Below, in pieces: positions 1 to 10,955 of a stretch of DNA of 64,000 bases (position 1 is its first letter; each line of letters opens with the position of its first letter). Origin of the DNA: Planoprotostelium fungivorum (taxonomy: Eukaryota > Evosea > Variosea > Cavosteliida > Cavosteliaceae); NCBI GenBank assembly GCA_003024175.1, contig MDYQ01000138.1, positions 1 through 64,000 on the forward strand, in the 5' to 3' direction. Position numbers and translations under genes: made by a program. Under the pieces are notes generated by a model, which was given only the letters and a program-made list of their open reading frames with translations, searched no databases and was not told the origin of the DNA.

Positions 1-2
1 CG

Positions 3-152
3 CCACCGTCCTCTATTCTCAGAAAAGAGCCGTCCATGATGAAGCCAGACTCTTCCGTCAAAGTGCCTTCGCCTCCAAAGTCGAAATACAGACCGCAGCA
101 AGAAGAAGTGAAGGAACAGAAGAGAGGAAGAGGAAAGAGATTCAAGAGATAA
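3..152 (+). CDS. 3' end of a plus-strand gene entering from the left (partial)
   Basis: One frame stays open from the first bases of the window to a TAA at 150-152. The sequence after it becomes AT-rich with an ATAAAA-like string, as expected at a gene end. The roughly 49 visible residues are polar and end in a strongly basic tail (KRGRGKRFKR), with Lys/Pro-rich sequence before it. Such tails are common in nucleolar or RNA-binding proteins, but nothing visible identifies the family. The first bases could still be intron: an acceptor-like TTCTCAG ends near base 22, and a second frame is open across the same stretch. The call rests on the basic tail plus the well-placed stop, so it is moderate at best. 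Confidence 0.35.
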   Translation, partial: PPSSILRKEPSMMKPDSSVKVPSPPKSKYRPQQEEVKEQKRGRGKRFKR

Positions 153-263
153 AAACGTTCGTTATTCATTTCTTCTTCGTACATTTCGTTTCGATCAGAC
201 GTTCTCTCTCGTGTCTTGTGTTGATGCGGGAGGGTGAGAGGAACAGCCGGACGTGTGTTAGAC

Positions 264-1795
264 TCAGACTCCTCCGTGCAGCGGGGCTGGCTCCTTCATG
301 ACTTCCATAGACATCGAGTTGTTGGTCCCACTGTTGGAATTCGATGCACCGGCGGACCTCGAGCTATCCCACAGAGCACTCAATCTCAGCCACCTGCATC
401 GTCATCAGCATCGGTCGTTACAGCGTGACACGATGAGAAGATGGATGGAATGAACTCACTTTTTGTACTGGTGGACGGGCATGTAGAGTTCTAAGAGAGC
501 CACCACGACCAACCAGATCATGATGACATTGATCAGACGACGTATACCCGTCTGATAATTGGCCACGTTGCTCGCTCGGTAGAACGAGAAGTAGACGAGA
601 GAGGCCACTTTGTCCAACAGACAGATGATGACGATGAAACAGAGTTGGAATGTCATCTGCCAATCCGTTAGAGAGAGCGACAAAAAATCGTGATGATGAA
701 TTGTGATGGTGGGTTACCTTTCGAATCTTCGGGCCGATGCTGGCGGGGAGAATACGCAGTAGCTTGAGGCCATAGAAGAGGAAAGCGAAGGCGAAACATG
801 TCCACAAGGCAGCATGAAAGGCTGAATAACCCATGGCAAATCTAGATAAGCCAGTAGGATCACGGCTGTGGAAATAAGCGGCAGTCTGCATACGTTTCAG
901 CCATTTCGGTCGTTGAGAATCAAGAATTCGGCTCACAAATGAAATCCATAAGCAGACGGTGATGACACAACAGATGGCAAAGGGGATGCGGAAACGCTGA
1001 AGGAAAGTGATGCGATCTAAGACATCTTCCACGGATAATGTCGCAGAGAAGTTGACGTTGATCTTCTTGATCATCTCTTGCTGACGAAGACTTTTGAGGG
1101 TGTATTGATATAGCTCCACCCTGGAAGAGATGTCAGTGATATTCAGTGTGAGGTACGTACCAATGAGAGAGAGTGGCGCTGAAACACACGGGCAAGATCC
1201 AGTCTCTTCCGTAATACAGTACAAAGTATAATTTGACGGGCATCCTGTGGTAGACGGCGAAAAAATCGAAGCAAGTGAGGAGACACACTGCGGTGTGTCA
1301 ATCATCATCCAATCGATGATCAGATCGGACTCACTGATGGATACGATGGTGAGACAGGCCAAGGATAACTTGGTCACTTTTGAGATGACAGACTTCTCTG
1401 CGGAAGAAGGGCTCATCTTGAGCTCGATGATCAGACGCCAAACGACGAATGGGAAGATGATGGAATATAAGACACATCCTACGATGACACAAGCGTTCAT
1501 CATCGCGGCCGTGTTCGGTTCATCGAGTGAATCTGTGGTGGGTCAGCCCTTCGATCGTCGTCCATCACTCCTCACTGAGACTACAATCCGTGCCGATCTG
1601 ATTGCGAGCAGAGAAGCTGATCTGAATGAGCCACCACAGATGGACGTCTGACACTCACCCGTAGAAGCACCTGCAGTTGCCATTCGACATACAGACACCA
1701 TGTCCATCACAGTCCGGGTTCATCACGGAGCAATCGTTGGCGGCTGCCACCATCGCTGCGCTCCCGATCATCACTGGCAGCATAATAATCCTCAT
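264..1795 (-). CDS. Secreted-end EGF-like plus seven-helix membrane protein (copy 1)
   Basis: The start at 1795 begins a signal peptide (MRIIMLPVMIGSAAMVAAA), followed by an EGF-like Cys module (DCDGHGVCMSNGNCRC) that ends at a GTGAGT donor near 1665. After further introns come about seven hydrophobic helices, for example at 1500-1420, 1020-890, 850-730, 660-590 and 560-470. Short introns are visible at about 1245-1290, 1128-1165 and 655-717. The last exon is joined through a GTGAGT at about 461 and ends in a Ser/Asn-rich cytoplasmic tail with TGA at 264-266. The gene at 55345-56929 has the same order, splice positions and helix motifs (TFLQRF(R/K)IPF, YGLKLLRILP versus YGYRLIKLMP), so the two are paralogues. 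The fold resembles seven-helix proteins such as GPCRs or the plant TOM1/TOM3 type, but I cannot assign either. Exons between about 1500 and 1660 are uncertain. A surface sensor or adhesion role is inference only. Confidence 0.72.
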
Positions 1796-2070
1796 CTCAG
1801 TCCTTCTTTGTAACTCTGCAGCACTGGAATGATCCGGGCAGTGTGTGATCCACGAAGAGGGACATACTCCCCGTCGTCACGTTAACTAACGCGCTGCCAG
1901 TGTTCCGCTACCGCGATTTCTCTTGGGATGGATCGAGTACGACTGATCTATCTATTTTCCTTCTAAAGCGTATTCTCTGACCTCCTGGGCCCCAGGAAGT
2001 ATGGAACTGAATCGGAAAAATCGAAATATCTCCGCTGATCAACGATGGTTATGACAGGTCGGAGTCAAAG

Positions 2071-2415
2071 TTACGCATCAGACGTGTCACGGGAGACACA
2101 GAGCACCAGACTGGGCCGCTCTAGGGGAGAAATTTTCTTGAAGAAGGCCGCGCGGAAGATATCCTTCCGTTCTTTTTTCGATCGTCTGTACAATGGGCTG
2201 GCTGATGCAGAATTTGTATAGGTCTCACCGGCACCCGCTGATGACTGTGGTGACAATTTGTACTCACTAGCCCACCCGTAGAAGCTTAACGAATCTTCCT
2301 CGTCATAATCACCCCTTCTTACTCGTAAGTACATATGAAAAGTGATCACTGACAGATGAGATCGTGTGCATGATTCAGATTCCAAAGAAAAAGTGAACAT
2401 CAATCCATCCTTCAT
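2071..2415 (-). CDS. Uncharacterised small ORF
   Basis: An uninterrupted frame of about 114 codons lies between the start of the EGF membrane gene (1795) and the stop of the next upstream gene (2437). Its second half is polar, Ser/Ala-rich and basic (SPLYRRSKKERKDIF), and looks more protein-like than most chance frames here. GTGAGT strings near 2260 and 2225 could be splice donors, so the true structure may differ. It may also be a 3' exon of the gene at 2437-4153 that is reached by alternative splicing. No family is recognised. Confidence 0.25.
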   Translation of the reverse strand: MKDGLMFTFSLESESCTRSHLSVITFHMYLRVRRGDYDEEDSLSFYGWASEYKLSPQSSAGAGETYTNSASASPLYRRSKKERKDIFRAAFFKKISPLERPSLVLCVSRDTSDA

Positions 2416-2436
2416 TCTGTACAATTTCGTCCCAAT

Positions 2437-4153
2437 TCAATTCTCCAGGACGCTCTTACATTGCTCCACGCATTTTCGCATCTGAATGTACCGAAAATCC
2501 GTCTTGAAATGCTCCGAGTTCTCAGGTGACTTCACCAACCGTTGTAGATCGCCGACCAACTTGACCGTGTTGTGACCCCTCTGCCCTCCCTTCAGCTCTT
2601 CCAATAGCCCTCTCACGTAGCTGCTCCCCCTCTTCATGACGCTCTGCAGCGTCTTACGGTGGATCTGCGTGTGGCAGTTCTCGGTCACTTTTTCGACTTG
2701 CTCGAGGGCGTGGCGCGATTTCAAAAATTCTCTGTAGCCGAGGTCGTTTTGTGATTCTCTCTTCTGCACGAAAAAACGTCCTTGTGCCTTTCCAATGGTG
2801 GGTGCCGATGAGATGCGAAGAGGTTGTCGCGGCGAGCGGCTTAGATTGTTGGGACCCGCCGCATGATCTGACCTCTGGAGGGCAGTCTGAAATAGATTTC
2901 TCGCGGTGTGGAGGCCGTGCTGTAGGAGGGAGAGGGTGGCGTTACACTCTTCCGAGCAGCTGCGGAGGAGGAGGGAGAAGGATTGGTCGTCGGTCGTGGC
3001 GTCTAAGAGGCCGAGGCGTTGGTTGAGTTGGGATTCCTTCTGGTAGAGGGAGGCTTCGGTGTTGGTGATGGAGTAGACGCACAGTTTCCAAGTGATCCAG
3101 TGTAAGAGACCGTTGATGTGTTCGTAATCCTGTTGTGAATGTGAGATGGTGATGATATCGTGATGATTTGATGATGTCGATCATAACGAAAGAGAAATTG
3201 AGTGTGAATGAAAAAGAATGAATGAATTTCACCTTTGGGCTGATGAGATGATTTTGAAGGGCGATGGATAATCGCGCCTCGATCCGCTGCAGTGTTGATA
3301 GAGCGGTCATGTGGTAGCCCCTCTCTTCGTAACAATTGATCTTGGATTGATGCATTCCGAAACTGTGGTCGATGGATTTGAGTTCCGGCATGAAGTTGAT
3401 CGTTGAGTGATTGAAGAGGTATGATGACGATGAGAATTCTCCATTGAGGGCGTGCCGCCGATGGTTCTGTAATGTGGCGGAATCGATCACCATCTGTATG
3501 TGACTGCTGAAATTGTCTAGCCGTGCCAAACTTTCGATGGAAAGTTGTTCCGTGCTCAAGCTCTTGAGTTTCGCCTTCATCCCGTTCATCATCATCTGGA
3601 CCGAGACCAATAATTCGCTGTTGAAAGCGAGATCGAGTTTCTTCGATGATTCATAGACATACTGCTGAAATGCTGCCAATTCGGAGCATTTGAACCGGAA
3701 ATACGATGTCTCCTCGTCGAGGTCTGTGTCTATGCTGTATGGCTCTAAAACCTGCTCCCAGCAGCTGAAGTCGAGCGCCGTGTCGTCAAATGCCTCTTCT
3801 AAGAACAAGTTGGTTGTCCTCAAGCTCTTCGGGGATGATGTTGGGGAGCTATCACCCAATTCTTCCTCATCTGAAAAGACGAGATCGTCATCATACTCTC
3901 TCGTATTCCTCGTCAGGGCGAACGACTCGATCTGGAGGACACTCTCGAACAGTGTCTGCATTCTCGTCGGCCCATCATCTTCCTGCAATCCATCCTCTTC
4001 GTCCGTGAATGTCTGCCTCTTTCCGTCCCCTCTCAGCTCCTCGATCGATAGAGCTAGCTGCATGGTGATGCCGTTGGAACCGGGAAGGAAAACTGTTTTC
4101 AGTGGGCAATGCGGTCGAAGTTTCCGAGTGGAAATCACCTTACGCAATAACAT
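2437..4153 (-). CDS. Uncharacterised alpha-helical protein, about 537 residues
   Basis: Two exons, 4153-3233 and 3129-2437, are joined in phase 0 across a 103-nt intron. The first exon ends LISPK at a GTGAAA donor and the second opens DYEHINGLLHW. The N-terminal quarter is acidic and Ser-rich (DEEDGLQEDD, FSDEEELGDSSP) and likely disordered. The rest is a series of amphipathic helices with regular Leu spacing and few Gly or Pro, ending in a basic helical region before TGA at 2437. I see no catalytic motif, signal peptide or membrane segment, and I do not recognise the family. An alternative start is the internal Met at about 4063. It faces HPS1 head to head across about 550 bp, so the two may share a promoter region. 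Confidence 0.62.
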
Positions 4154-4703
4154 CCAAACAGGGAAGCTTGTAAGAACTCAACGTGCCAAAGGAAAGGTTG
4201 AGGTGGTAGAGTGGGTCACAGCCAACGCATGGGAACAACGGTCCCCCTTGGAAGAGCGGAGGCTTGGAAATAGAAGAGAGGAAGAAGAGGTGCAAATACA
4301 GAGGTGTATCGAGATTTAGATGTGCCAAGTGTCGGTTTGATAACCGGCGTCCTATTAATAGAGAGGGAGTCAGCGTTCACACGAAACAGAAGGTCTCAGG
4401 TGTCGTCTTGGTGTGTGGAAGGTCTCACACCAGAACTGGGGAGTAACACACACCGGCGAAGTGCTCGGCATGTATTTAGGATAGGTGGAAGATGTTGCGA
4501 GTGGGTTTTGATTTGGACTGTCGTAGAACTAGATCATGAAACGGTATTGAAGGGACGAAGGTTCGGCAGCCTGAGACGAAGGCTGGTGGACTGCAATTGG
4601 CTATATATATATGGCGCCATTGTCACGCAAAGTGAAATAAATTTGCGAGTGATTTCTTTTTTACAACGCACAACATCATCAATTTCGGTACATCATCATC
4701 GCG
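4154..4703. other. Divergent intergenic region
   Basis: This stretch separates the minus-strand gene starting at 4153 from HPS1 starting at 4704. Open frames here are short, overlap one another and look like chance. The only site I can support is the TATA-like run at 4602-4612. Confidence 0.6.
4602..4612 (+). promoter_or_regulatory. Candidate TATA box for HPS1
   Basis: The string TATATATATAT lies about 92-102 bp before the HPS1 ATG and is followed by GC-rich sequence. It is the only clear TATA-like run in this divergent spacer. Position and sequence support it; function is inferred. Confidence 0.4.
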
Positions 4704-7700
4704 ATGAAGCATGTCTTTGTGTCGGACGACCAAGGTAATCCGGTGTATTTTGACCATCCTAGGGGACGTATGTTCTGTGGGCCTCTCTCATTGACACCGA
4801 TCGCAATGCAAGAGAACCTCGGAGAAAGGGTCACGTCTATATCCACACCTCTCTTCGACATTGTCATGGAATGGGTACGTCAGCTGTAACAATCATGATA
4901 ATCATCCATCGAGCCAAGATTGAAACAAATGCAGCACGAACAAATCGCGTTGACCATAACGAGTGATGAGGGAGAGCCAGAGAGTGTCCTCCGAAATGAG
5001 CTAAGATTCATTTACGAGATCATCACAATGATCGTTGGTCCAAAGGTGCTGCAAGAAAAGGTAAAGATGTCACACCAATCCCTCTCGATCATAGTCATGA
5101 TCTGTAATGCGACACCAGATAAGACCCAACCTCTTCAGTAGAAATCAGAAACTACTGCAGAAGATCATCGACACAGCTCTACACATGTGCCGAACTCAAC
5201 AGAGCTTCTTAGTCAAGGTGCAACATCACATTCATCCATCCGTGTGACATCACATCACATCACATTCCCGATTAGAAGAACATCATCTCAACCATCACAG
5301 GCCATCGAAAATTTAGAACTCAACCATGATCTCCATCTCAAGATCTCGAACAATGTGAAAAAGTCATTAGATCGTCTTCCCAACGCCCTGCACGGCCTCT
5401 TGTTCGTTCGAACGAAACTCATTACCATCTATTCCAAACCGAAAGCTTTCGCTTTAGATTCCACAGACATCCTTCTCCTCATCACTCTCTTTAAAGGTCA
5501 CTTTGATCCCAAATGTGATGCCGATTGAGACGATGTCATCTTCTGATGAGAAGGCAGCGAGGAAATTTGAAGAGGAGAAGATGCCCGTGAGTGATTACAG
5601 CAGCCCCGCGCCGATCGCTCATGTGAATGAAGATGATTACACATCGACGGAAGACGATGAGGGGTGAGTCGTATTCCATGAGTGAGATTGACGTTCCGTA
5701 GAGGGAAGAGGATGTCCGTGGCGACACTCTTGAGAGAAGAAGAAACAAGCGAGCTCATCGATCAGGTGATGGACGACAACTCTCATCGTCTGACTCCATC
5801 AGATACTGAATCTGATGGACGGTTTAGAAGCAGTCCATACGAACAACGAGATCGCCCTCACCTTGTTCATGAGGTGAGCTTCTCAATTGTCATGTCAACG
5901 ACCAGTTTACATGCTGTGTTTTTCCAAATCAAACACCAAGGCCGTATAGTGTAGCGGTCAGCACGCGAGGTTCTGATCCTTGAAACCCCGGTTCAAATCC
6001 GGGTATGGCCTCTTTTTTACACCGACTGACTTTTTTGTCTCTAGGTTTTTAGAGTTTCTCATCGAGACGACGGGGGATGGGAGTCCTTCTGGTGTTCACA
6101 ATCAACTGCAGCAGTTTAATAGGATGCTTAGTCAGGGGATCACTATCGGTCCGAGTACATCTTTTGTCCCATACAGGTGACATGATCTCGCACCATCTTC
6201 TAGACGGTCTTCTCACGCGACGCACAGAGCTTCTGCGATGATATCAATGAAACAGTACGCCGCATCGATTTACGATCCGGAGGACATCAAGATCTTGCAG
6301 CAGTTGCTTCTGACGAGTAATCATTACGAGCTTGTTGTGGATGGACAACCTTCAACCGAGTTGGTTCGCTCTCTAGCCGATTTTGCAAGAGACAGTGAGA
6401 CGACATCATCACGACATCATCTCAAATCACATCGACTGAACTTCCTCAGATGGGTTCCAATGGACTAACAAGGAGCATGTTCCTCCAGATCTGGTCCGCA
6501 TGCTGATGAAAGCTATTGCAATCAATGACCCTCTCGATCTGGTGAGCTGATGTGACGCACCTTCTTCTCACCTTCTCAGTCGAAACCCGTCAGCCATCAG
6601 AAGTCTGGTAAGGCAATCATCCATTCTCCCACGGAAAATAGACGTCTTTTAATGATTGGCTGATCGAATGCAGTGATCTTTCAGAGAGGTAACGCTCGCA
6701 AGATGACAGTCAAAAGAGAAGAGCCGGTGGTGGTGAGAAGATTACATCATCGAATCACCATCCATGATCTCACGAGGATCTAGGAACAACTTCCCACCTT
6801 CTTGAAGCCGGAAGCGGTCTATCAACAGATCTACCTGCGGAATCCTCTTCTATACAATCATTATTGGGTCTATTGCACCGCATTAGATGCCACCCACACA
6901 CTACTCGTCATCAACAACAACTCTGTGAGTCGCCAACACATCACATCATCTTCATATCCATCGTCTGATGATCTCGCGATGAACGTGACATTTGACTCAT
7001 TCACACAGACGGGAACAGCAGAAGAGAAGGCGAGCCTCTCGGTGATCGATGGAGTCCTGGCCAAAGAGCTCAGTTTAGAGATGTCATTTACGGCTACAAA
7101 AGAACAGGCACATTTGAGCGCCATACCTTTTATTCATCAGTATCCGGGCATGGTCCACTTCATCTTCATCGATCGATCAACAAATCGTGTGACGGCACCG
7201 ACCATTGGTGAGATGGATGGAAGATGGACCGTAGCTGACGTGAAATAGGTGCCGTGCACGGGATGCAATTGGACCAATCCGATGATGTCACACAGAACAC
7301 AAAGAAGATCATCGAGGATCAGGTGACCGTGTCCATCATCTCCATCTCATTTCGAATCAGGTGTGGCAGCTGTGTCATCACGCTCACAAACACTTGTCTT
7401 CTGGGTATTACTCCATGCTGATGAAGAACGGTCCCTTTCAATACAGCTATCGGCTGTTGTTAGAGGATCCTGAGGGTTTTGAGATTCCATTAGATCAGGG
7501 TCCGCACAACCTGGGCACATCTGGACCACCCATATGCAATTCCATCTACAGAGACCTCATGAGAAAGTACAAAGGATCGAGGTGGGTCGCAGATGGACAA
7601 TGGTCGATTGATGGACGATGCAGATGTTACGAGTTGTATACACTTTACCTCGGGGTCGTCTCTGTTAACATGGTGGCATTGCACGACAAGGCGATCATGA

Positions 7701-7732
7701 ACCAGCTCAAAAAGAGCGATGAGAGAGAATAA
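4704..7732 (+). CDS. HPS1: HPS1-like subunit of BLOC-3 (Rab32/38 exchange factor)
   Basis: In animals HPS1 pairs with HPS4 to form BLOC-3, a guanine-nucleotide exchange factor for Rab32/Rab38 in lysosome-related organelle formation. At least twelve exons follow the ATG at 4704. The N-terminal longin region includes FIYEIITMIVGPKVLQEK. A middle block, FVRTKLITIYSK then STDILLLITLF (about 5404-5500), matches the human HPS1 pattern SKLLAFYSSH...PADLLALILL. Late exons carry PGMVHFIFIDRSTNRVTAP (about 7140-7205), matching human PGLVHFIYVDRTTGQMVAP, and the ending RCYELYTLYLGVVSV matches RCYELLALHLSVIP. These are recalled family features, not alignments. The intron at about 5879-6044 contains a complete tRNA-Gln gene. 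Another intron near 7580-7622 is only about 40 nt. TAA is at 7730-7732. No HPS4 gene is visible in the window. Confidence 0.85.
5940..6011 (+). tRNA. tRNA-Gln (CUG), nested in an HPS1 intron
   Basis: A full cloverleaf is present. The 7-bp acceptor pairs GGCCGTA with TATGGCC, the anticodon stem CGAGG/CCTTG holds loop TTCTGAT (anticodon CTG), and the T arm CCCGG-TTCAAAT-CCGGG is intact. A T run for Pol III termination follows at once. It lies on the same strand as HPS1, between a GTGAGC donor (about 5875) and a TCTCTAG acceptor (about 6044). Identical tRNA sequences occur at 17579-17650 and 36714-36785, all preceded by ACACCAAG. Confidence 0.96.
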
Positions 7733-7753
7733 AAGGCCTTGAATCTACATCTT

Positions 7754-8074
7754 TTAATTACATGCCGTCGGTCCGTTGATGACTTCTCCCGTGCTGAGTC
7801 GAACTGAATAGAAGGGTACTCTCAGGGGCTGATTGAAAGGATCATCTTCGCTCGTGTAAAAGTTGCCTCTGATCCCCGATCCTTGTGCTGCCGCTCGCAT
7901 TCTATGTAGAACATCTGATTTGATGTGTGGTGGAAAGAAGTGATCCGACGGTTCTGATAAGTCTCTCGTGAAGCCATTATCATCATCTCTGTCTCTCTGT
8001 CAGCCGTCTTCCGATGCATCGTGATCCAATCACCTAATGTGTTGTGTGAACGTCATCATCGCAGCGGGTGCCAT
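7754..8074 (-). CDS. Small uncharacterised protein, two exons
   Basis: The ATG at 8074 opens MAPAAMMTFTQHIR, then a roughly 39-nt intron starting GTGATT leads to a second exon of about 78 codons with TAA at 7754-7756. The second exon is acidic at first, then mixed (FFPPHIKSDVLHRMRAAAQ, LRVPFYSVRLSTGE), and closes just before an AAAAG-rich 3' end. It has no signal peptide or membrane helix. The gene converges on HPS1 with 21 bp between the stop codons. Size and composition would suit a small mitochondrial or ribosome-associated protein, but nothing seen proves this. The acceptor could be one of two closely spaced AGs; I chose the one giving the long open frame. Confidence 0.5.
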
Positions 8075-8508
8075 CCTCTTCCTCTTCTCTCGATGTTGTG
8101 CTGCTGAGTCTGGAATGCTCCCAAATCGAAACGAACTGCCAGTTCCCAACCTGTACGTACGTCCCCACTTCACTCGTTAGCTTAACGCGAGCGGGTTACG
8201 TAGAGAAGAGATGAACGTGTTATGGGTGTGAGGCGCGGCGAAAAACGAGATTTCATCTGATAATCATACGTCCCCACGACTTTACAAGCAAGCTAGACAA
8301 TTGCGGTGTCGCGTCGAGTTCGATGACGATAGATCGCGCCATAGAAACACGGCAGTGTTTGTACGGGCCGTCAATTCATAGAGGAGTCCGTCGGGGAAAG
8401 ATTCCGCGGTGGTCTCGTGCATCTGAAGAAGAGACAGCCTTGATCTCACATCGCGGAAAGAGGAGCCACTCCATGTCTTGTCTACATCTACAACAGCTTT
8501 TATTCTTT
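8075..8508. other. Intergenic spacer
   Basis: Lies between two minus-strand genes and should hold the promoter of the gene starting at 8074. I see short chance frames only, and no TATA-like run that I would defend. Confidence 0.5.
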
Positions 8509-10955
8509 CTAAGCCTTGGACTCGGGGAACCTTCTCATGGCCTGTCTGATACCCAGGTCGAGCATGATCTCCTCGGAACCACCCGGAATCGAATAGGCCC
8601 TCACTTCTCTGTAGAGTCTCTCCACCTACATCCCATCAGCCACTCTACAACATCCGATCTCATAATCAAGATGGCGACATACACGTCGAACACATCACAA
8701 ACACCATCTCTCATCTCATTCGCGACGGTGCGTCCATCACGAAGACACGGTCACGCGACGATCGTCATGATGTCCACCTTCTCTCCCTGTCCACCACGAG
8801 TGTAGGCGAGACCTCCAAAGATCTGAGTCGCCTCCTTCGCGCAGTAATCAAACGTCTGCGTCGCCTGTGCCTTCAGCAGAGCGATCGGCCCTCCCAGCAG
8901 CTGAGCCTGCTGCTTGTACGGCAGCCTCGTCATCTGGAACGTGACCTACCCCGGGTCAACCCCATCTACAACCCGCCACTCTCACCAGTTCCAGCCAAGA
9001 CTGAGTCGCCTCGATCTGTCTGGCCATGTGTGCCAACTTGTTACGAATGACGGGCTGGTCCACCAGTCTCTTTCCAAAGGCCTTCCTCTTGTGAGCGTAC
9101 TTGAATGCCTCTTCGAAGCAGACTCTGGCGAATCTCGTGCATTGAACGACGATGGCCCAACGTTCGTGGTTGAAATTGGACAAGATGGATTTGAAGCCTT
9201 CGTTCTCGTTACCGATGAGGTTTTCAACCGGGACTTTGACGTCTTCGAAGGTGACGTAGGCGGTGCCGGAGGGCCAGACGCCTGGGTGGGGGTGAGGGGG
9301 GAGTGGCGGGTTGTAGATGGACTCACCGGAACAATTCATCTGACGAGTGGAGACGCCGGGCATGGTACGCTCGATGAGGAGCATGGAGAGTCCGAACATA
9401 CCAGATTCTGTGTCGCCTGTCATAGATGTCAGACTCGTACGTACCGATGCGTACGGTACTTACCGGTACGTACGGCGACGGTGAAATAGTCCGCGAAGAC
9501 TCCGTTGGTGATCCACTTTTTCTCTCCGTTGACGGTGTAATATTTTCCGTCCTCGCTCAGTTTGGCCTCGCATCTTAAATTGGCGACGTCACTTCCTGCG
9601 TAGGGTTCTGTGATGGCGAGACAGATGATTTTTTCTCCTCTGTATGTAGGGTGAGTGGATGCAGAGGGTACGGTGACTTGGATATTGATGTGATGACACG
9701 ATGATGATGATCGCATGTGACGATTACGATCGTGTCATCGTGATCGTGTCGTAGTGACTTGAAGATCATGATGATGGTGACGTTGATGATGATCACGATG
9801 AGATGCATCACCTGAGACATTCGGAAGCAACCCTCTTCTTCATCGCCTCTGATCCGTATCTCATCACCGGGGGCAATCCAATGGATAGACCACCTTCACC
9901 CTTCAACCTTTTCCACGAAATTTCTCCGTCGACACACCTGCCAGAGCCCAGCAGACGCCGCCGGAACCACATCTTGCCACCTCATCCAAGAGAATCAACT
10001 CGTGAAACGCGTCCCACTCTTCCGGCTTCACACCTGGAACGTTCGTCAGAAGAAATAAATCCATTTTTCATCTTTTAAATCGCGTTGTAGACGGCCCCAC
10101 CTCCTGCGATATGAGAGCCAGCATAGGCGGTTGGCCAAGGGGCGCCGATGACACCGGGCAGCCAGCCTCCATCGTAAGCTTGCTTGTAGATCTCGCGGGG
10201 GATCTTCTTCTCTTCGTCCCACTTGTGGCAGTTGGGCAGGATTTCACGATCGATCATCTCGCGGACGGATGCACGGAAGGCGATGTGAGTCTCGTTGTAG
10301 AAGGTGCTGGAGGCACCTGATGGGTTTAGTGTTTGTCTTCGGATGGGTGCGGGAGACGGGCAGATGAACAAATGAGGGGAGATAATGAGTGGATGATGAG
10401 AAGAGGGAAGATGTCAGATGAGAGACGTAAGAGATGAAGACATGATACGTATTGGAATCGAATGATTACCTTGGTACCACATTGGATCTCCAAAGGGAAT
10501 GCCATCGCCAAATTGGGGAAGGTTCTCCAAGTAATGGATCTTGTTCTTGGGCAGCTGAGATGCAACCGATTTGCGATTCTTATCGTCTCTGCGACCGATT
10601 CAGACTCCTCATTTTTCACGCGGAGTCTCACCCTTGGAGTTGTTTGGCCTCCTTTGAACCGGCGAGGACTCCGATCTGAAGTCCGGGTCCATGCTGCTTC
10701 AGGATGTCTGCATTGTGAAGGGAGTCGAATTTGGCGGAACACTCCTTTCCTGCCTCTTTCAATACGACCTGAGAAGTGTCAGCGACGTCAATGTGCGAAG
10801 ACGCTCGATGGAATCATCACCTTCTTTCCTCCCGGGTGATTAGGTAGGAAGGGTGTCACGTCGTAGACTTTATCGTGGATGATGAGCCAGCAGTCGCCGT
10901 CGCTGTTGTGCTTGGCGACTTCCTCGGCAGTAATCACGCGCAGATTGGTTGTCAT
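8509..10955 (-). CDS. Cytochrome b5-acyl-CoA dehydrogenase fusion
   Basis: The N-terminus (10955 to about 10630) is a cytochrome b5 domain. [19 protein letters not shown] is followed by [10 protein letters not shown] with the haem-binding HPGG, then a second His in [12 protein letters not shown] spacer leads to an acyl-CoA dehydrogenase: helical N-domain ([18 protein letters not shown]), FAD-binding strand [18 protein letters not shown], then the C-terminal helices with RKAFGK and [14 protein letters not shown]. The usual MCAD-type catalytic Glu near the C-terminus is replaced by the [10 protein letters not shown] region. A Glu in NHERW sits where LCAD and IVD carry theirs. The protein ends PESKA, a weak variant of the peroxisomal PTS1 signal. 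The reaction would be alpha,beta-desaturation of an acyl-CoA; the b5 domain may pass electrons on. About nine short introns are present; two contain TCTACAACCCGCC half-sites (8964-8977, and 9305-9320 in inverse orientation). TAG is at 8509-8511. Confidence 0.88.

Noticed and set aside
234-428. Plus-strand ORF at the left edge
   Set aside because: It overlaps the last exon of the EGF-membrane gene on the other strand and has no protein-like features.
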